Assembly: GCA_003555335.1 (NCBI GenBank)
Contig: PWHD01000048.1
Span: forward strand, 1 to 46,703
DNA: 46,703 nt
Direction of reading: 5' to 3'
Source: Mollicutes bacterium
GTDB lineage: Bacteria; Bacillota_I; Bacilli_A; Izemoplasmatales; Izemoplasmataceae
The notes beneath the pieces were generated by a model that was not told where the DNA came from, searched no databases, and saw nothing but the letters and a program-made list of their open reading frames with translations. Below, one piece after another: positions 32,477 through 40,449 of this stretch; the stretch's first letter is position 1, and every line of letters begins with the position of its first letter. A program made the position numbers and the translations under genes.

Positions 32477-33744
32477 TCAAGGCCATCATGAAAAAACTTT
32501 CCGCCCACGAAAACATCAGCGACTGGTTGCTCACCACCACCCATACCCGCCGTCACGAGGCTTTCTACGTCATGCACGAACGTGAAACCAGACGGCTCGT
32601 CGATACCACCACATATGAAGCGACCGTCTACCGGCGTTTCAAGAAAAACGGCGATTCCCATATGGGATCGGCCACGTTCAAGATTCCATCCGAAGCCGAT
32701 GAGAAGACGCTCGATTCAATGATCGAAGACGCCGCCTACGCCGCGTCTCTTTCCAAAAACAAGCCCTACGACCTCGTAACCTCGGACGCCCGAAAAACAT
32801 TCAACGAACCACCCCTGAGCGATGCGCCTTTCTCACTCCTCGACGAAATAGCGACAACGTTCGCCACCAAGACCGACAAAAACACCCGTTTCAACGCCAT
32901 GGAATGTTTCCACACCGAGACCACCATCCGCATCATCAATTCCAAGGGTCTCGATTACGACAAGACGCTTCGCAAGGTTCAAGTCGAAGCGATTCCCTCC
33001 TATGACGGCGAAGCCGGAAACGTCGAACTCTACCGGTTTTTCACCTATGGATCGATCGACTTCGAAAAAATCACCGCCGACGCCGAAACCGCGATTGAAG
33101 ACGTCACCGCCCGCTACCACGCCCAAAACAAACCGGACATTGAAAAAAGCGACATCATCTTGAGAAAAGACGATGCGGCCACGCTTTTCAGACGACTGAT
33201 CTCTGATTTCAGTTACGCAGGCGTCTACCGGGGGGGCACCGAAAAAAAACCGGGCGACCCCATCCAGAAAGATGCAAAAAAAGACACCCTGACCATCGCC
33301 CTCGTCCCATCCTCACAGGGAGACGCCTTCGATGATGACGGCGTCCTCTTACGTCCGATCACCGTTTTAGAAGACGGTGTCTTGAAGAATCACTATGGCT
33401 CGAACCAGTATGCCCAGTACCTCGGCAATAAACCGAGCGGCCGCTTGAACAAGCTCTCCGTGGCCACCGGCGACACCCCGGTGACGTCGATGCGCAAAGA
33501 CCGCACCTTAGAGATTGTCGCGCTTTCTTCCATTCAGATCGAGCCCTATTCGGGCTATATCGGCGGTGAAGTGCGGCTCGCCCTTTACCATGACGGAAGT
33601 AAAACCATCCCTGTGAGCGGCTTTTCTTTCAGTGGAAACCTCGACGAGATGCTCGCCCGGCTCACCCTATCCGATGCGACCGCCGACACCGCCCGCTACC
33701 ACGGGCCCGCCTTCGTCCGTCTCGGCCCCGTGACCGTCACATGA
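32473..33744 (+). CDS. tldE: TldE (PmbA) protease subunit
   Basis: The 423-residue partner lacks the HExxxH motif, as expected for TldE, and keeps the family's C-terminal segments (NKPSGRLNKLSVATGDTP; YIGGEVRLALYH). It forms the heterodimer with TldD. ATG 32473 overlaps the tldD stop; ATG 32488 is an alternative. Its stop overlaps the next start, so three genes are coupled. It is slightly shorter than the Escherichia coli protein (450). No modified-peptide precursor was found nearby. Confidence 0.92.
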   Translation: MIKAIMKKLSAHENISDWLLTTTHTRRHEAFYVMHERETRRLVDTTTYEATVYRRFKKNGDSHMGSATFKIPSEADEKTLDSMIEDAAYAASLSKNKPYDLVTSDARKTFNEPPLSDAPFSLLDEIATTFATKTDKNTRFNAMECFHTETTIRIINSKGLDYDKTLRKVQVEAIPSYDGEAGNVELYRFFTYGSIDFEKITADAETAIEDVTARYHAQNKPDIEKSDIILRKDDAATLFRRLISDFSYAGVYRGGTEKKPGDPIQKDAKKDTLTIALVPSSQGDAFDDDGVLLRPITVLEDGVLKNHYGSNQYAQYLGNKPSGRLNKLSVATGDTPVTSMRKDRTLEIVALSSIQIEPYSGYIGGEVRLALYHDGSKTIPVSGFSFSGNLDEMLARLTLSDATADTARYHGPAFVRLGPVTVT

Positions 33745-34271
33745 AACCCGTGGTCATCGTTGCGAGCGATTCGTCCTGGGTGGAAGCATTTGAACAGGTC
33801 AGAAAAATCCTGACACGGTCGCTCCCGGATGACCTCGTCGCCGTCGAGCATGTCGGAAGCACCGCCGTGCAAGGCCTGCCCGCCAAACCCATCCTCGATA
33901 TCGACGTGGTCATCAAAAAAGATTCCGGCTTCGACACCATCAAAACGGCCCTGGAAGCGCTCGGCTACATCCATGAGGGTCATAAGGGCATCGTTGGGCG
34001 CGAAGCGTTCAAAAGAAGCGACGAGACCGTCCCCTTTACGACACCGGCAAGACCCGCCATGGCCCAGCATCTCTATGTGCTTGAGGAAGGTGCCGCCGAA
34101 CTGAAGAAACATCTTTATTTCCGAGACCGCCTGCGCAGCGATTCGGTCGTCAAACAGGCTTACGGCGAACTCAAAATCCAGCTGGCAAAGCGCCACCGCG
34201 ATGACCGCGAGGCCTACACCGAAGCCAAGACGGCCTTCATCCAAAATATCCTCAAAACCATGCCAAAGTGA
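33741..34271 (+). CDS. GrpB-like nucleotidyltransferase-fold protein (UPF0157)
   Basis: The 176-residue protein belongs to the GrpB/UPF0157 family, a branch of the nucleotidyltransferase superfamily. The signature EHVGSTAVQGLPAKPILDID (residues 36-55) carries the GS motif and the Asp pair. A C-terminal helical part follows. Its function is unknown in general. ATG 33741 overlaps the tldE stop (ATGA), so it is translationally coupled to the protease genes. Confidence 0.92.
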   Translation: MKPVVIVASDSSWVEAFEQVRKILTRSLPDDLVAVEHVGSTAVQGLPAKPILDIDVVIKKDSGFDTIKTALEALGYIHEGHKGIVGREAFKRSDETVPFTTPARPAMAQHLYVLEEGAAELKKHLYFRDRLRSDSVVKQAYGELKIQLAKRHRDDREAYTEAKTAFIQNILKTMPK

Positions 34272-34272
34272 A

Positions 34273-34301
34273 AAAAGACCACGTTTTGAACGTGGTCTTT
34301 T
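34273..34301. terminator. Bidirectional terminator between grpB-like gene and metQ
   Basis: AAAAGACCACGTT (34273-34285) pairs with AACGTGGTCTTTT (34289-34301); it serves both converging transcripts. Confidence 0.92.
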
Positions 34302-34310
34302 GATTGGGAA

Positions 34311-35120
34311 TCAGTCGGCGAGAATGACGGACCCGCCGAATTCGGTCTCGATCCACTCGGCGATGGCCTCGCTTTTCAAAACCGCATAAAGCGCTTCGAT
34401 GAACGCATTGTCCGCATCGTCGCTGTTGGTGACGAGTACGTTGACATAAGGTGAAACGGTGCTTTCGACCGCGAGTGCGTCCTCAAGCGGGTTCAGCCCG
34501 TGGTCGAGCGCGAAATTGCCGTTGATGAGGACAAGATCGCCGGAACGGTTGGCGTAGTTGGCGTAAAGCTGGGTGGGGTCGACTTCCTTGAACGTGACGC
34601 TATGTTCGCTGTCGAACAACGCGGGGAGGTTTCTGATGGCGCTCGCGGTGATGGCTTCGGCGGTGGTATCCGCCTTGATGGTGATGAGTCCGGCCGTCTC
34701 GAGGACCCCAAGAAGCCGGGGGCGGTCGGCAGGAGAGTTCGAGACGATGATTTCGAGGGTATCCGGAAGCGCATCCAATGACGCATGCTCGAGAGTGTAA
34801 AGCCCGATCGGCTCGATGTGGACGCCTCCGATGTTGACGAAATCATAGCCATGGTCGGCGATCTGTGCTTCAAGATAGGGGATGTGCTGGAAGAAGTTCG
34901 CAATCAGGTCCCCTTCATGAAGGGCGGTGTTGGGCAGGACATAATCATAAAATTCCACAATCTCGAAATCGAACGCGGGGTCGATGTGTTTTTTCGCCTC
35001 TCTCAGAATCTCCGCATGGGGTGTCGGTGAGGCGCCGACTCGGTAGGTCGATGTCCGGGCGCAGGCACTGAGGGTGAGGGTGAGAAGAACGATGAGGAAT
35101 GGAAGGTATATTTTTTTCAT
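34311..35120 (-). CDS. metQ: Methionine ABC transporter substrate-binding lipoprotein
   Basis: The 269-residue NlpA-family lipoprotein captures methionine at the membrane surface. The signal peptide ends in lipobox LSAC, followed by the typical strand YRVGASPTPHAEIL, and FYDYVLPNTAL and DLIANFFQH match the MetQ consensus. AAAGGAG precedes ATG 35120 and lies directly after the expected metI stop. It is the last gene of the metNIQ operon under the SAM riboswitch. Confidence 0.94.
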   Translation of the reverse strand: MKKIYLPFLIVLLTLTLSACARTSTYRVGASPTPHAEILREAKKHIDPAFDFEIVEFYDYVLPNTALHEGDLIANFFQHIPYLEAQIADHGYDFVNIGGVHIEPIGLYTLEHASLDALPDTLEIIVSNSPADRPRLLGVLETAGLITIKADTTAEAITASAIRNLPALFDSEHSVTFKEVDPTQLYANYANRSGDLVLINGNFALDHGLNPLEDALAVESTVSPYVNVLVTNSDDADNAFIEALYAVLKSEAIAEWIETEFGGSVILAD

Positions 35121-35133
35121 TTGGTTTCTCCTT

Positions 35134-35744
35134 TTAGTTTTTTTGTAGTTTTCTGACGATGAGGTCACCGGCGAGCTGGATGATTAAAATGAGCGCGACG
35201 ATGAGCACGGTCGCGATCCAGGTCACTTCCGGGCGGTTTCGCGAATAGCCGTACAGGTAGGCCAGATTGCCAAGCCCGCAAGCGCGATCGCGGTCACAGT
35301 CAGTCCCCTGACCAGAGCCGGCATGCTTTCGGGAATAAGAATTTTGGTGACGATCTTGTAATCGGTCAGACCCAGGGCTCGTCCTGTCTCCTTGAGGTCT
35401 TCACCTTTTTCGAAAAGGCCGATTTCGACAAGACGGGCATAGAAGGGGACACCCCCCACCACAAGCGCTGGAATGGCGGCGGAAGGACCGAGAATCGTTC
35501 CGACGACGATTCTGGTGATCGGGATGAGTAGGACGATAAGAATCAAAAACGGAATGCTTCGGCCCATGCTCGTGATGACGGACAAGGTGGCATAGACCCT
35601 TCTTTTCGGTCGCAATCCCGTTTTGGCGAATACAAAAAGGAGCACGCCGAGCACAAGTCCTAAGAATCCGACCAGCAGGGACGATAGCAGTGTCATGTAG
35701 AGCGTCTCGTTGAACGCTTCGAAATACATTTCAAAGTTTTCCAT
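35134..35744 (-). pseudogene. metI: Methionine ABC permease gene, frameshifted
   Basis: From ATG 35744 the frame encodes a normal MetI start and core (SIPFLILIVLL, GVPFYARLVE, ALGLTDYKI, LIPESMPALVRGLT), then runs off at about 35272-35282 and stops early at 35223. The proper C-terminus, GNLAYLYGYSRNRPEV and a last membrane helix, lies in another minus frame ending at 35134, right before the metQ Shine-Dalgarno. About ten residues of the conserved SAMAGAIGxGGLG loop are also missing at the junction. The intact protein would be about 217 residues. Either a real deletion plus frameshift or a sequence error. Confidence 0.82.
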
Positions 35745-36726
35745 CGAGAATCTCAACCCCTTCTTCGGTTAGACTTTTCCTCAGTTGGCCGGGGTCGTCG
35801 CTGTCGATGCTCACGAGCATCAGCCCTTCTTTTGACGGGGTGATGTTCGCGAAGAGGATGTTGATCGAAGCCCCGGTTTTCTTGATGAGTTCGCTCAGAA
35901 TGACTTTGTCGGTGGTGGTGCCTTTGAACCTGAGCAGCGTCAGATTGGGAAGATGGCCGTATGTGTTCGCGATGGCGTCGATGTTGAACCCGATCGAAGC
36001 AGTGAGCCGTTTGGTGACAGGATGGGACGCCGCGAAGAGAATGTCATCGAGCGGCCCGTCTTCGACCACTTCGCCGTCGTCCATCACGGTGACATAGTCG
36101 CAGGTTTCTTTGATGACGTGCATGTCATGGGTGACGATGACGACTGTGAGCCCTCTTTGTTTTTTGATATCGGTGATCAGATTGAGGATGCTTTTGGTCG
36201 TATCCACATCGAGAGCGCTCGTGGGTTCGTCACAAAGCAGTATCTCCGGGTCATTGATGAGCGCTCTCGCAATGCCGACCCGCTGTTTCATGCCACCTGA
36301 CAATTTGGCCGGATAGGTATCTTCCCGGCCCTCGAGCCCGACATCCTTGATCAGTTGATGCGCTTTTTGACGCCAGGCGTCATTCACACCGGTCGTCGCG
36401 CTGATCGGAAAGAGCACGTTTTCAAACACGGTCTTGCTTTCAAGGAGGTTGAAGTGCTGAAAGATCATGCCGACGCGCCTTCTGTACATTCGCATCGACT
36501 CCTTGTTGAGTTTCCTGACGTCGGCGTAATCAAATACCCTGATCGAACCGCTGTCGTGGGCCTCTAGCTGGTTGATCAGCCTGATCAGGGTGCTTTTTCC
36601 CGCACCCGAATGGCCGATGATGCCGTGGATGGTGTTTTTCCTTATATTGAGAGAAACATTCCGAAGCGCTTTTGTTAGCCTGCTTTTTTCCTGGAATGTC
36701 TTGTTGACGGTATCGAATGTGATCAT
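35731..36726 (-). CDS. metN: Methionine ABC transporter ATPase
   Basis: The 331-residue ATPase energises methionine uptake. Motifs are Walker A GHSGAGKST, signature LSGGMKQR, Walker B ILLCDEPTSALD and switch His in VTHDMHV. Residues about 245-331 form the NIL regulatory domain that senses cytoplasmic methionine in MetN proteins. GGAGG nine bases upstream fixes ATG 36726; the frame above it runs through the riboswitch terminator. The metI start overlaps its end. Confidence 0.95.
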   Translation of the reverse strand: MITFDTVNKTFQEKSRLTKALRNVSLNIRKNTIHGIIGHSGAGKSTLIRLINQLEAHDSGSIRVFDYADVRKLNKESMRMYRRRVGMIFQHFNLLESKTVFENVLFPISATTGVNDAWRQKAHQLIKDVGLEGREDTYPAKLSGGMKQRVGIARALINDPEILLCDEPTSALDVDTTKSILNLITDIKKQRGLTVVIVTHDMHVIKETCDYVTVMDDGEVVEDGPLDDILFAASHPVTKRLTASIGFNIDAIANTYGHLPNLTLLRFKGTTTDKVILSELIKKTGASINILFANITPSKEGLMLVSIDSDDPGQLRKSLTEEGVEILDGKL

Positions 36727-36749
36727 AACCTTATCCTCCGAAATCGTAT

Positions 36750-36896
36750 AAAAAAAGCCTTCCGCAATGAAAGGCCGTCGTTTCAACCATATTCATCGCT
36801 AGGCAATCAAGCCCCTGGGTAAGAGCACCTAAATCAATAGGTTGCTGCCGCTTCGAAGGTTACCTCGCCTCCACGGCTCTTAATGAATTATCAATA
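36750..36896 (-). promoter_or_regulatory. SAM-I (S-box) riboswitch with terminator
   Basis: On the minus strand, P1 is ATTCAT (36888-36883) with ATGAAT (36796-36791). Between them are S-box hallmarks: AGAG, then GTGGAGG, then GCGGCAGCAACC, then AGGTGCT. The terminator follows: GCCTTTC/GGAAGGC hairpin (36757-36775) and seven T (36756-36750), 24 bases before metN. High S-adenosylmethionine should fold P1 and stop transcription of metNIQ. Confidence 0.9.
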
Positions 36897-36905
36897 TTTG
36901 CAAGC

Positions 36906-36934
36906 ATTATAGTAGCGCAAGCCCGCAAAGTCAA
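36906..36934 (-). promoter_or_regulatory. Promoter of the metNIQ operon
   Basis: On the minus strand TTGACT (36929-36934), 17 bases, TATAAT (36906-36911). Transcription should start near 36899, just ahead of the riboswitch. The plus-strand gap 36935-37198 shows no gene and no convincing promoter. Confidence 0.88.
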
Positions 36935-37198
36935 CTGTGTATCTGATGAAAGTGTTTCCGTTTAACACTAATGGGTTCCGACCAAAAGCTGCCCAAAAAC
37001 TTGAAAAGGCGGTCCCTATAAGTTATCATTAGAATAAGCGGTCATTATCAGCTAAAAGCCCTTATTAAGGCGTCTTTGAGCTTCATGACCGTTGCCGGTT
37101 ATTTAGCTCATACCGCGTTCATCTTGCATCCGCCGGCAAGGAAAGCCTTTTTATTTCAAACGAAACAGAGGATGTTTCTCAAAGAAGGGAATGATGTT

Positions 37199-38221
37199 AT
37201 GAAAGTCAATATCAGAAAAGACAGTGTGCCGGTGATGATCGAACTTATGAGAAGTCTCAAAAAAGGGACCCTTGCTGATGACATGCTCGATGAGCTCCTT
37301 GACCACCCGGACTATGTCATGGAGTTTTCGCGATACAACAAAGGTATCACAAGGGAAGTGTTCGCCGATTACCTAAAGAAATTTCCAGCCCTCACGGAAA
37401 ACGACATCAGCAACATCAATCTCAGAATCCATCACAAATATTACCGCGATTTCTACGAAGACCCGGATACCTACGAGAAGAGCCTTTCATTGCTGGATTT
37501 TGACAGTGAAGCGCTGAACGAACAGGCACAGATTGCAAAAAAGGGTCTGCCCGATGATTTGAAAATCGAGCAAGTCGACCTGGTCTTCACCATCGGAATC
37601 GGCCCTTCTTTCGGCTACATACACGGAAACAATATCCACTTCGACTTCCTTCAACTCGTGAAAGAAAAATCAAAAGCAGAGTTTGACGCCTCGATCGCCC
37701 ACGAGATCCACCATGTGGGGTTCAACGCGCTGATCAGCGAAGAAGCGATGCGCAAACTCTCGCTCGAGGAGCTTTTCTACCTGTATTTTTCCGGCGAGGG
37801 CCTCGCCGTCAAATACTGCAACAACGCAGAAGGCAATTTGTCGAAAAGCATTTATCCCGGACCGAAGAACATCGGACTCGACCCATATTCCTGGAATTAT
37901 CTGAACCGGGATTTCGAAAACATGATGAGACGTTTCAAAAGCACCCTCGGAAAAATAAGAAATGGCACGTTCACAACCGAGGATTTTCAAAAGGAACTCA
38001 AGGATTACTGGATGAACCCTTACCATGAGAACCAGGACGACCAGGCCGTTCCCGCACTCAAGCAGCTGAGACTCTACAGCTTCGGCAATGAGATCTGGGG
38101 TGTGATTCATGATGCTTTCGGCAAGGCCAAGGTCTTTGAGACCCTAAGAAACCTGAAGACCTTCCCCGAGGTCTATAATCAGGCGCTTGCAAAACTCGGC
38201 AAAAAAACATACACCATCTGA
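37199..38221 (+). CDS. HEIHH zinc metallopeptidase (DUF5700/DUF2268-like)
   Basis: The 340-residue protein has HEIHH at 168-172 in SIAHEIHHVGFN, with Glu200 in SGEGLAVKYC as the likely third zinc ligand. This matches predicted zinc-dependent peptidases of the DUF5700 group. No signal peptide. AAGGGA precedes ATG 37199; the frame open from 37076 includes no such site. It shares the EG[LF]A helix with the proteins at 11000 and 11814. Followed by a strong terminator; single-gene unit. Confidence 0.83.
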   Translation: MKVNIRKDSVPVMIELMRSLKKGTLADDMLDELLDHPDYVMEFSRYNKGITREVFADYLKKFPALTENDISNINLRIHHKYYRDFYEDPDTYEKSLSLLDFDSEALNEQAQIAKKGLPDDLKIEQVDLVFTIGIGPSFGYIHGNNIHFDFLQLVKEKSKAEFDASIAHEIHHVGFNALISEEAMRKLSLEELFYLYFSGEGLAVKYCNNAEGNLSKSIYPGPKNIGLDPYSWNYLNRDFENMMRRFKSTLGKIRNGTFTTEDFQKELKDYWMNPYHENQDDQAVPALKQLRLYSFGNEIWGVIHDAFGKAKVFETLRNLKTFPEVYNQALAKLGKKTYTI

Positions 38222-38224
38222 AAT

Positions 38225-38257
38225 AAAAACCGTCTGACTGACCTCAGACGGTTTTTT
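38225..38257. terminator. Bidirectional terminator after the metallopeptidase gene
   Basis: AAAAACCGTCTGA (38225-38237) pairs with TCAGACGGTTTTT (38244-38256). It lies just downstream of both converging genes. Confidence 0.93.
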
Positions 38258-38269
38258 ATATCCTAAGCT

Positions 38270-39058
38270 TTATTCGTACGTCTCATAGGCGCTGATGATT
38301 TCAGGAAGATTCCCCATGGCTTGTCTGCATCTTGTGTAAAGGACGGTGTGGACGGCATGGAAAAAAGGAAGCAGTGCAAAAAGAATGACGGCAAGCCAGA
38401 ACCCGCTCACGATCAGCCAGGTGCGGGGCGTGAGAAAACGCTCCGGATGATAGGCGGCAGCAAGCAGCCCATGAAGGCTGACAAGGTACCAAATAGGCAA
38501 AGCGGCCGGAAGCATCAAAATCCTGAAACCCATCATCCAAAAAAGCGATCGTCGCATCATCGCAGCACTCAGTGCGAACGCCCCCAACCTACGGTTCGAC
38601 AGGACCGGATCGCCTAAGATATATGGGACCATCGCCATCAGCGTGACCATGAAGAATCCGAGCACAAGTAGCGCCATTCCGATAAGAACCGCCAACAGCG
38701 GCCCGGAAGCCAAGCCATCAAGGATGACTCCGTTTGTCCGGTGGCGGATCAGAAACGCCGTTCCAAATGCCATCGTGATGAGCGGTAAAAGATAATAAAA
38801 AACCATCGCGATCAATGCGCTCGGATAACGGTCCTTCCTGAATGCCCAATCGACCAGGATACCTGCAACCTTCTTATCGGTGAGTCTCAATGTGGTGAAA
38901 GCGTGAGCCCGGCTTGGGACAAGTGGAAGTAGCAGGATGATGCCAAAACCGGTGAAAAGAGCCATCATCTTGAAAAGCAGGACACTGAGATGGATTTTGA
39001 GAATATGAAAATAGTGTGCACGTAAAAACCACCATGCGTTCTTGAAGACATTTTTCAT
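38270..39058 (-). CDS. DUF975-like integral membrane protein
   Basis: The 262-residue protein has about six membrane segments and begins KNVFKNAWWFLRAHYF, like the start of DUF975 family proteins; the ending AVHTVLYTRCRQ also fits. Function unknown. ATG 39058 is eight bases from GAGG. Its start overlaps the end of the upstream small gene at 39055, so the two form an operon. Confidence 0.65.
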   Translation of the reverse strand: MKNVFKNAWWFLRAHYFHILKIHLSVLLFKMMALFTGFGIILLLPLVPSRAHAFTTLRLTDKKVAGILVDWAFRKDRYPSALIAMVFYYLLPLITMAFGTAFLIRHRTNGVILDGLASGPLLAVLIGMALLVLGFFMVTLMAMVPYILGDPVLSNRRLGAFALSAAMMRRSLFWMMGFRILMLPAALPIWYLVSLHGLLAAAYHPERFLTPRTWLIVSGFWLAVILFALLPFFHAVHTVLYTRCRQAMGNLPEIISAYETYE

Positions 39059-39327
39059 CGCAAGCACCTCGTCATCGCGTTTTTCATAAGGAGGAAGCCC
39101 GTCTCACAAGTCCCCGTGATAACACGATCTTCATCATCAGCCTTTTGCCTCCAGATGATGACGCCGGCTTTTCTCGTAAAGGGGCTTTGGTTCAACTTGT
39201 CAAAATCGGCGCTCAACCACACCTTATACCATTGAACAATCCTCTCAACCACTTTCATCCTCTGCTCGCGGTCACGGCCGGCGCGTTCTTGCGTCTTGTC
39301 ATGTTGCATGGTGATGATGGTTTCCAT
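39055..39327 (-). CDS. Small soluble protein, unrecognised
   Basis: The 90-residue product is charged and lacks membrane segments or Cys motifs. AAGGAGG precedes its ATG at a good distance, and TTTACC-17-TATAAT lies upstream, so it is a real gene. Its last four bases overlap the start of the DUF975-like gene, indicating translational coupling. No family recognised. Confidence 0.65.
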   Translation of the reverse strand: METIITMQHDKTQERAGRDREQRMKVVERIVQWYKVWLSADFDKLNQSPFTRKAGVIIWRQKADDEDRVITGTCETGFLLMKNAMTRCLR

Positions 39328-39363
39328 GTGACGTCCTCCTTGATCGGTTGGGGTGTCCTTCTA

Positions 39364-39392
39364 ATTATACGCCATCTTAACGGGGCGGTAAA
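39364..39392 (-). promoter_or_regulatory. Promoter of the 39327 operon
   Basis: On the minus strand TTTACC (39387-39392), 17 bases, TATAAT (39364-39369). Confidence 0.75.
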
Positions 39393-39418
39393 TCCGAAAA
39401 TCACGCAACTTCAAATCA

Positions 39419-39448
39419 TTGAACTGAAATCCGGGTCCATGTTACAAT
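39419..39448 (+). promoter_or_regulatory. Promoter of ywbE
   Basis: TTGAAC (39419-39424), 18 bases, TACAAT (39443-39448) with TG two bases upstream. Confidence 0.7.
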
Positions 39449-39482
39449 AAAATGGTTGAATGTGATAAAAGGAGGCATCCCC

Positions 39483-39698
39483 ATGACAGGCACGAAACGT
39501 ATAGACATCACCCCCGGGACCCGGGTCAAAATCGTCACCAAAGCCGCGCAGCGAACCGGTGAAATGACAGAAGGCACCGTTCATAAGATCCTCACCAACG
39601 CACCCACCCACCCGCACGGTATCAAAGTCCTTTTGGAAGACGGCACCGTCGGGCGGGTCAAGGCGATCATCGACGAAACGGCTGAAAAAGAATCATGA
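39483..39698 (+). CDS. ywbE: YwbE family protein (DUF2196)
   Basis: This 71-residue protein matches the YwbE family almost end to end: an ITPGTRVKIVTKAAQRTG start, LTNAPTHPHGIKV in the middle, and LEDGTVGRVKAI at the end. The family is small, soluble and of unknown function. AGGAGG precedes ATG 39483. It has its own promoter; no terminator was seen before the acylphosphatase. Confidence 0.93.
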   Translation: MTGTKRIDITPGTRVKIVTKAAQRTGEMTEGTVHKILTNAPTHPHGIKVLLEDGTVGRVKAIIDETAEKES

Positions 39699-39784
39699 AA
39701 ACCCAGAACCGTAGTTCTTTGATTGCCGGATTGCTTACTTGGCGAATTTCTTCTTAGTGAAATAGTCGCTATTTTTCTTTCATT

Positions 39785-39793
39785 TGTTAAAAT
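39785..39793 (+). promoter_or_regulatory. Extended -10 of the acylphosphatase gene
   Basis: TG-T-TAAAAT, 45 bases before the start codon. No strong -35. Confidence 0.55.
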
Positions 39794-39838
39794 GGAAGTA
39801 GATAAAGGGGCTTCGGTCCTTTCCAGGAGGGATTGTGT

Positions 39839-40117
39839 ATGACTGAGGAAAAACGTTTATCGATGAAAATCCATGGGATGGTGCAGGGTGTCGGCATGCG
39901 CCATTTCATCATGACACAGGCAAAGAAGCTCGGAATAAAAGGTTATGTCAGAAATCTTTCAGACGGCTCAGTCGAATGTGTCGCTGAAGGCGAAAAGAAG
40001 ACGCTCAATCGTTTCGTGAGAATCATCGAGGATGATTCCCCCGGGCAGGTCGACCGAATCGACAAAGAAGAAAGTAAGAAAAAAGAATCGTTCAAGGACT
40101 TCAGCGTCCGCTACTGA
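39839..40117 (+). CDS. acyP: Acylphosphatase
   Basis: The 92-residue enzyme hydrolyses carboxyl-phosphate bonds. The phosphate-binding loop GMVQGVGMRHF contains the catalytic Arg, and the catalytic Asn lies in GYVRNLSDGSVE, as in all members. AGGAGG eight bases before ATG 39839 sets the start; GTG 39833 is too close. A terminator follows. Confidence 0.95.
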   Translation: MTEEKRLSMKIHGMVQGVGMRHFIMTQAKKLGIKGYVRNLSDGSVECVAEGEKKTLNRFVRIIEDDSPGQVDRIDKEESKKKESFKDFSVRY

Positions 40118-40138
40118 AGGATTTTCCGTGATTGAATG

Positions 40139-40162
40139 AACCCGTCATTTCAGACGGGTTTT
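40139..40162 (+). terminator. Terminator of the acylphosphatase gene
   Basis: AACCCGTC (40139-40146) pairs with GACGGGTT (40153-40160), followed by TTTCTTTT. Confidence 0.88.
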
Positions 40163-40233
40163 TCTTTTAGCGCGGAAATGGAGGCTTGAAAACGTTTACT
40201 AGACTCATAGAAAGACAGTTTTACGAATAAGCC

Positions 40234-40262
40234 TTGCAATTTATAATCAAAAACGGTAGACT
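40234..40262 (+). promoter_or_regulatory. Promoter of the permease pair, with direct repeats downstream
   Basis: TTGCAA (40234-40239), 17 bases, TAGACT (40257-40262). The leader to the first start is about 185 bases and contains the direct repeats ATCACCGTTTGA (40329-40340) and ATCATCGTTTGA (40347-40358), 18 bases apart, a possible regulator site. Nothing else was recognised in the gap 40118-40449. Confidence 0.5.
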
Positions 40263-40449
40263 GACATAAAACTCTAAATAATATATTTTATTTATAATAA
40301 TCCTGTGGCACTGTACTTTGCGGCACCGATCACCGTTTGAAGCCAATCATCGTTTGACCCTTGATAGATTTCCAAAACCATAAGAAACGAAGCTTTTTTT
40401 CAGAGGGCGCTGGGGTCAAAAGTCCGCATGGTTGAAGTGGGTGAACAGA

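Noticed and set aside
31070..33744. Modified-peptide (RiPP) cluster around tldD/tldE
   Set aside because: No precursor-like short gene, modifying enzyme or dedicated exporter is adjacent; TldD/E are common housekeeping proteases.
37076..37198. N-terminal extension of the HEIHH peptidase frame
   Set aside because: The extension lacks a ribosome-binding site, while AAGGGA precedes ATG 37199.
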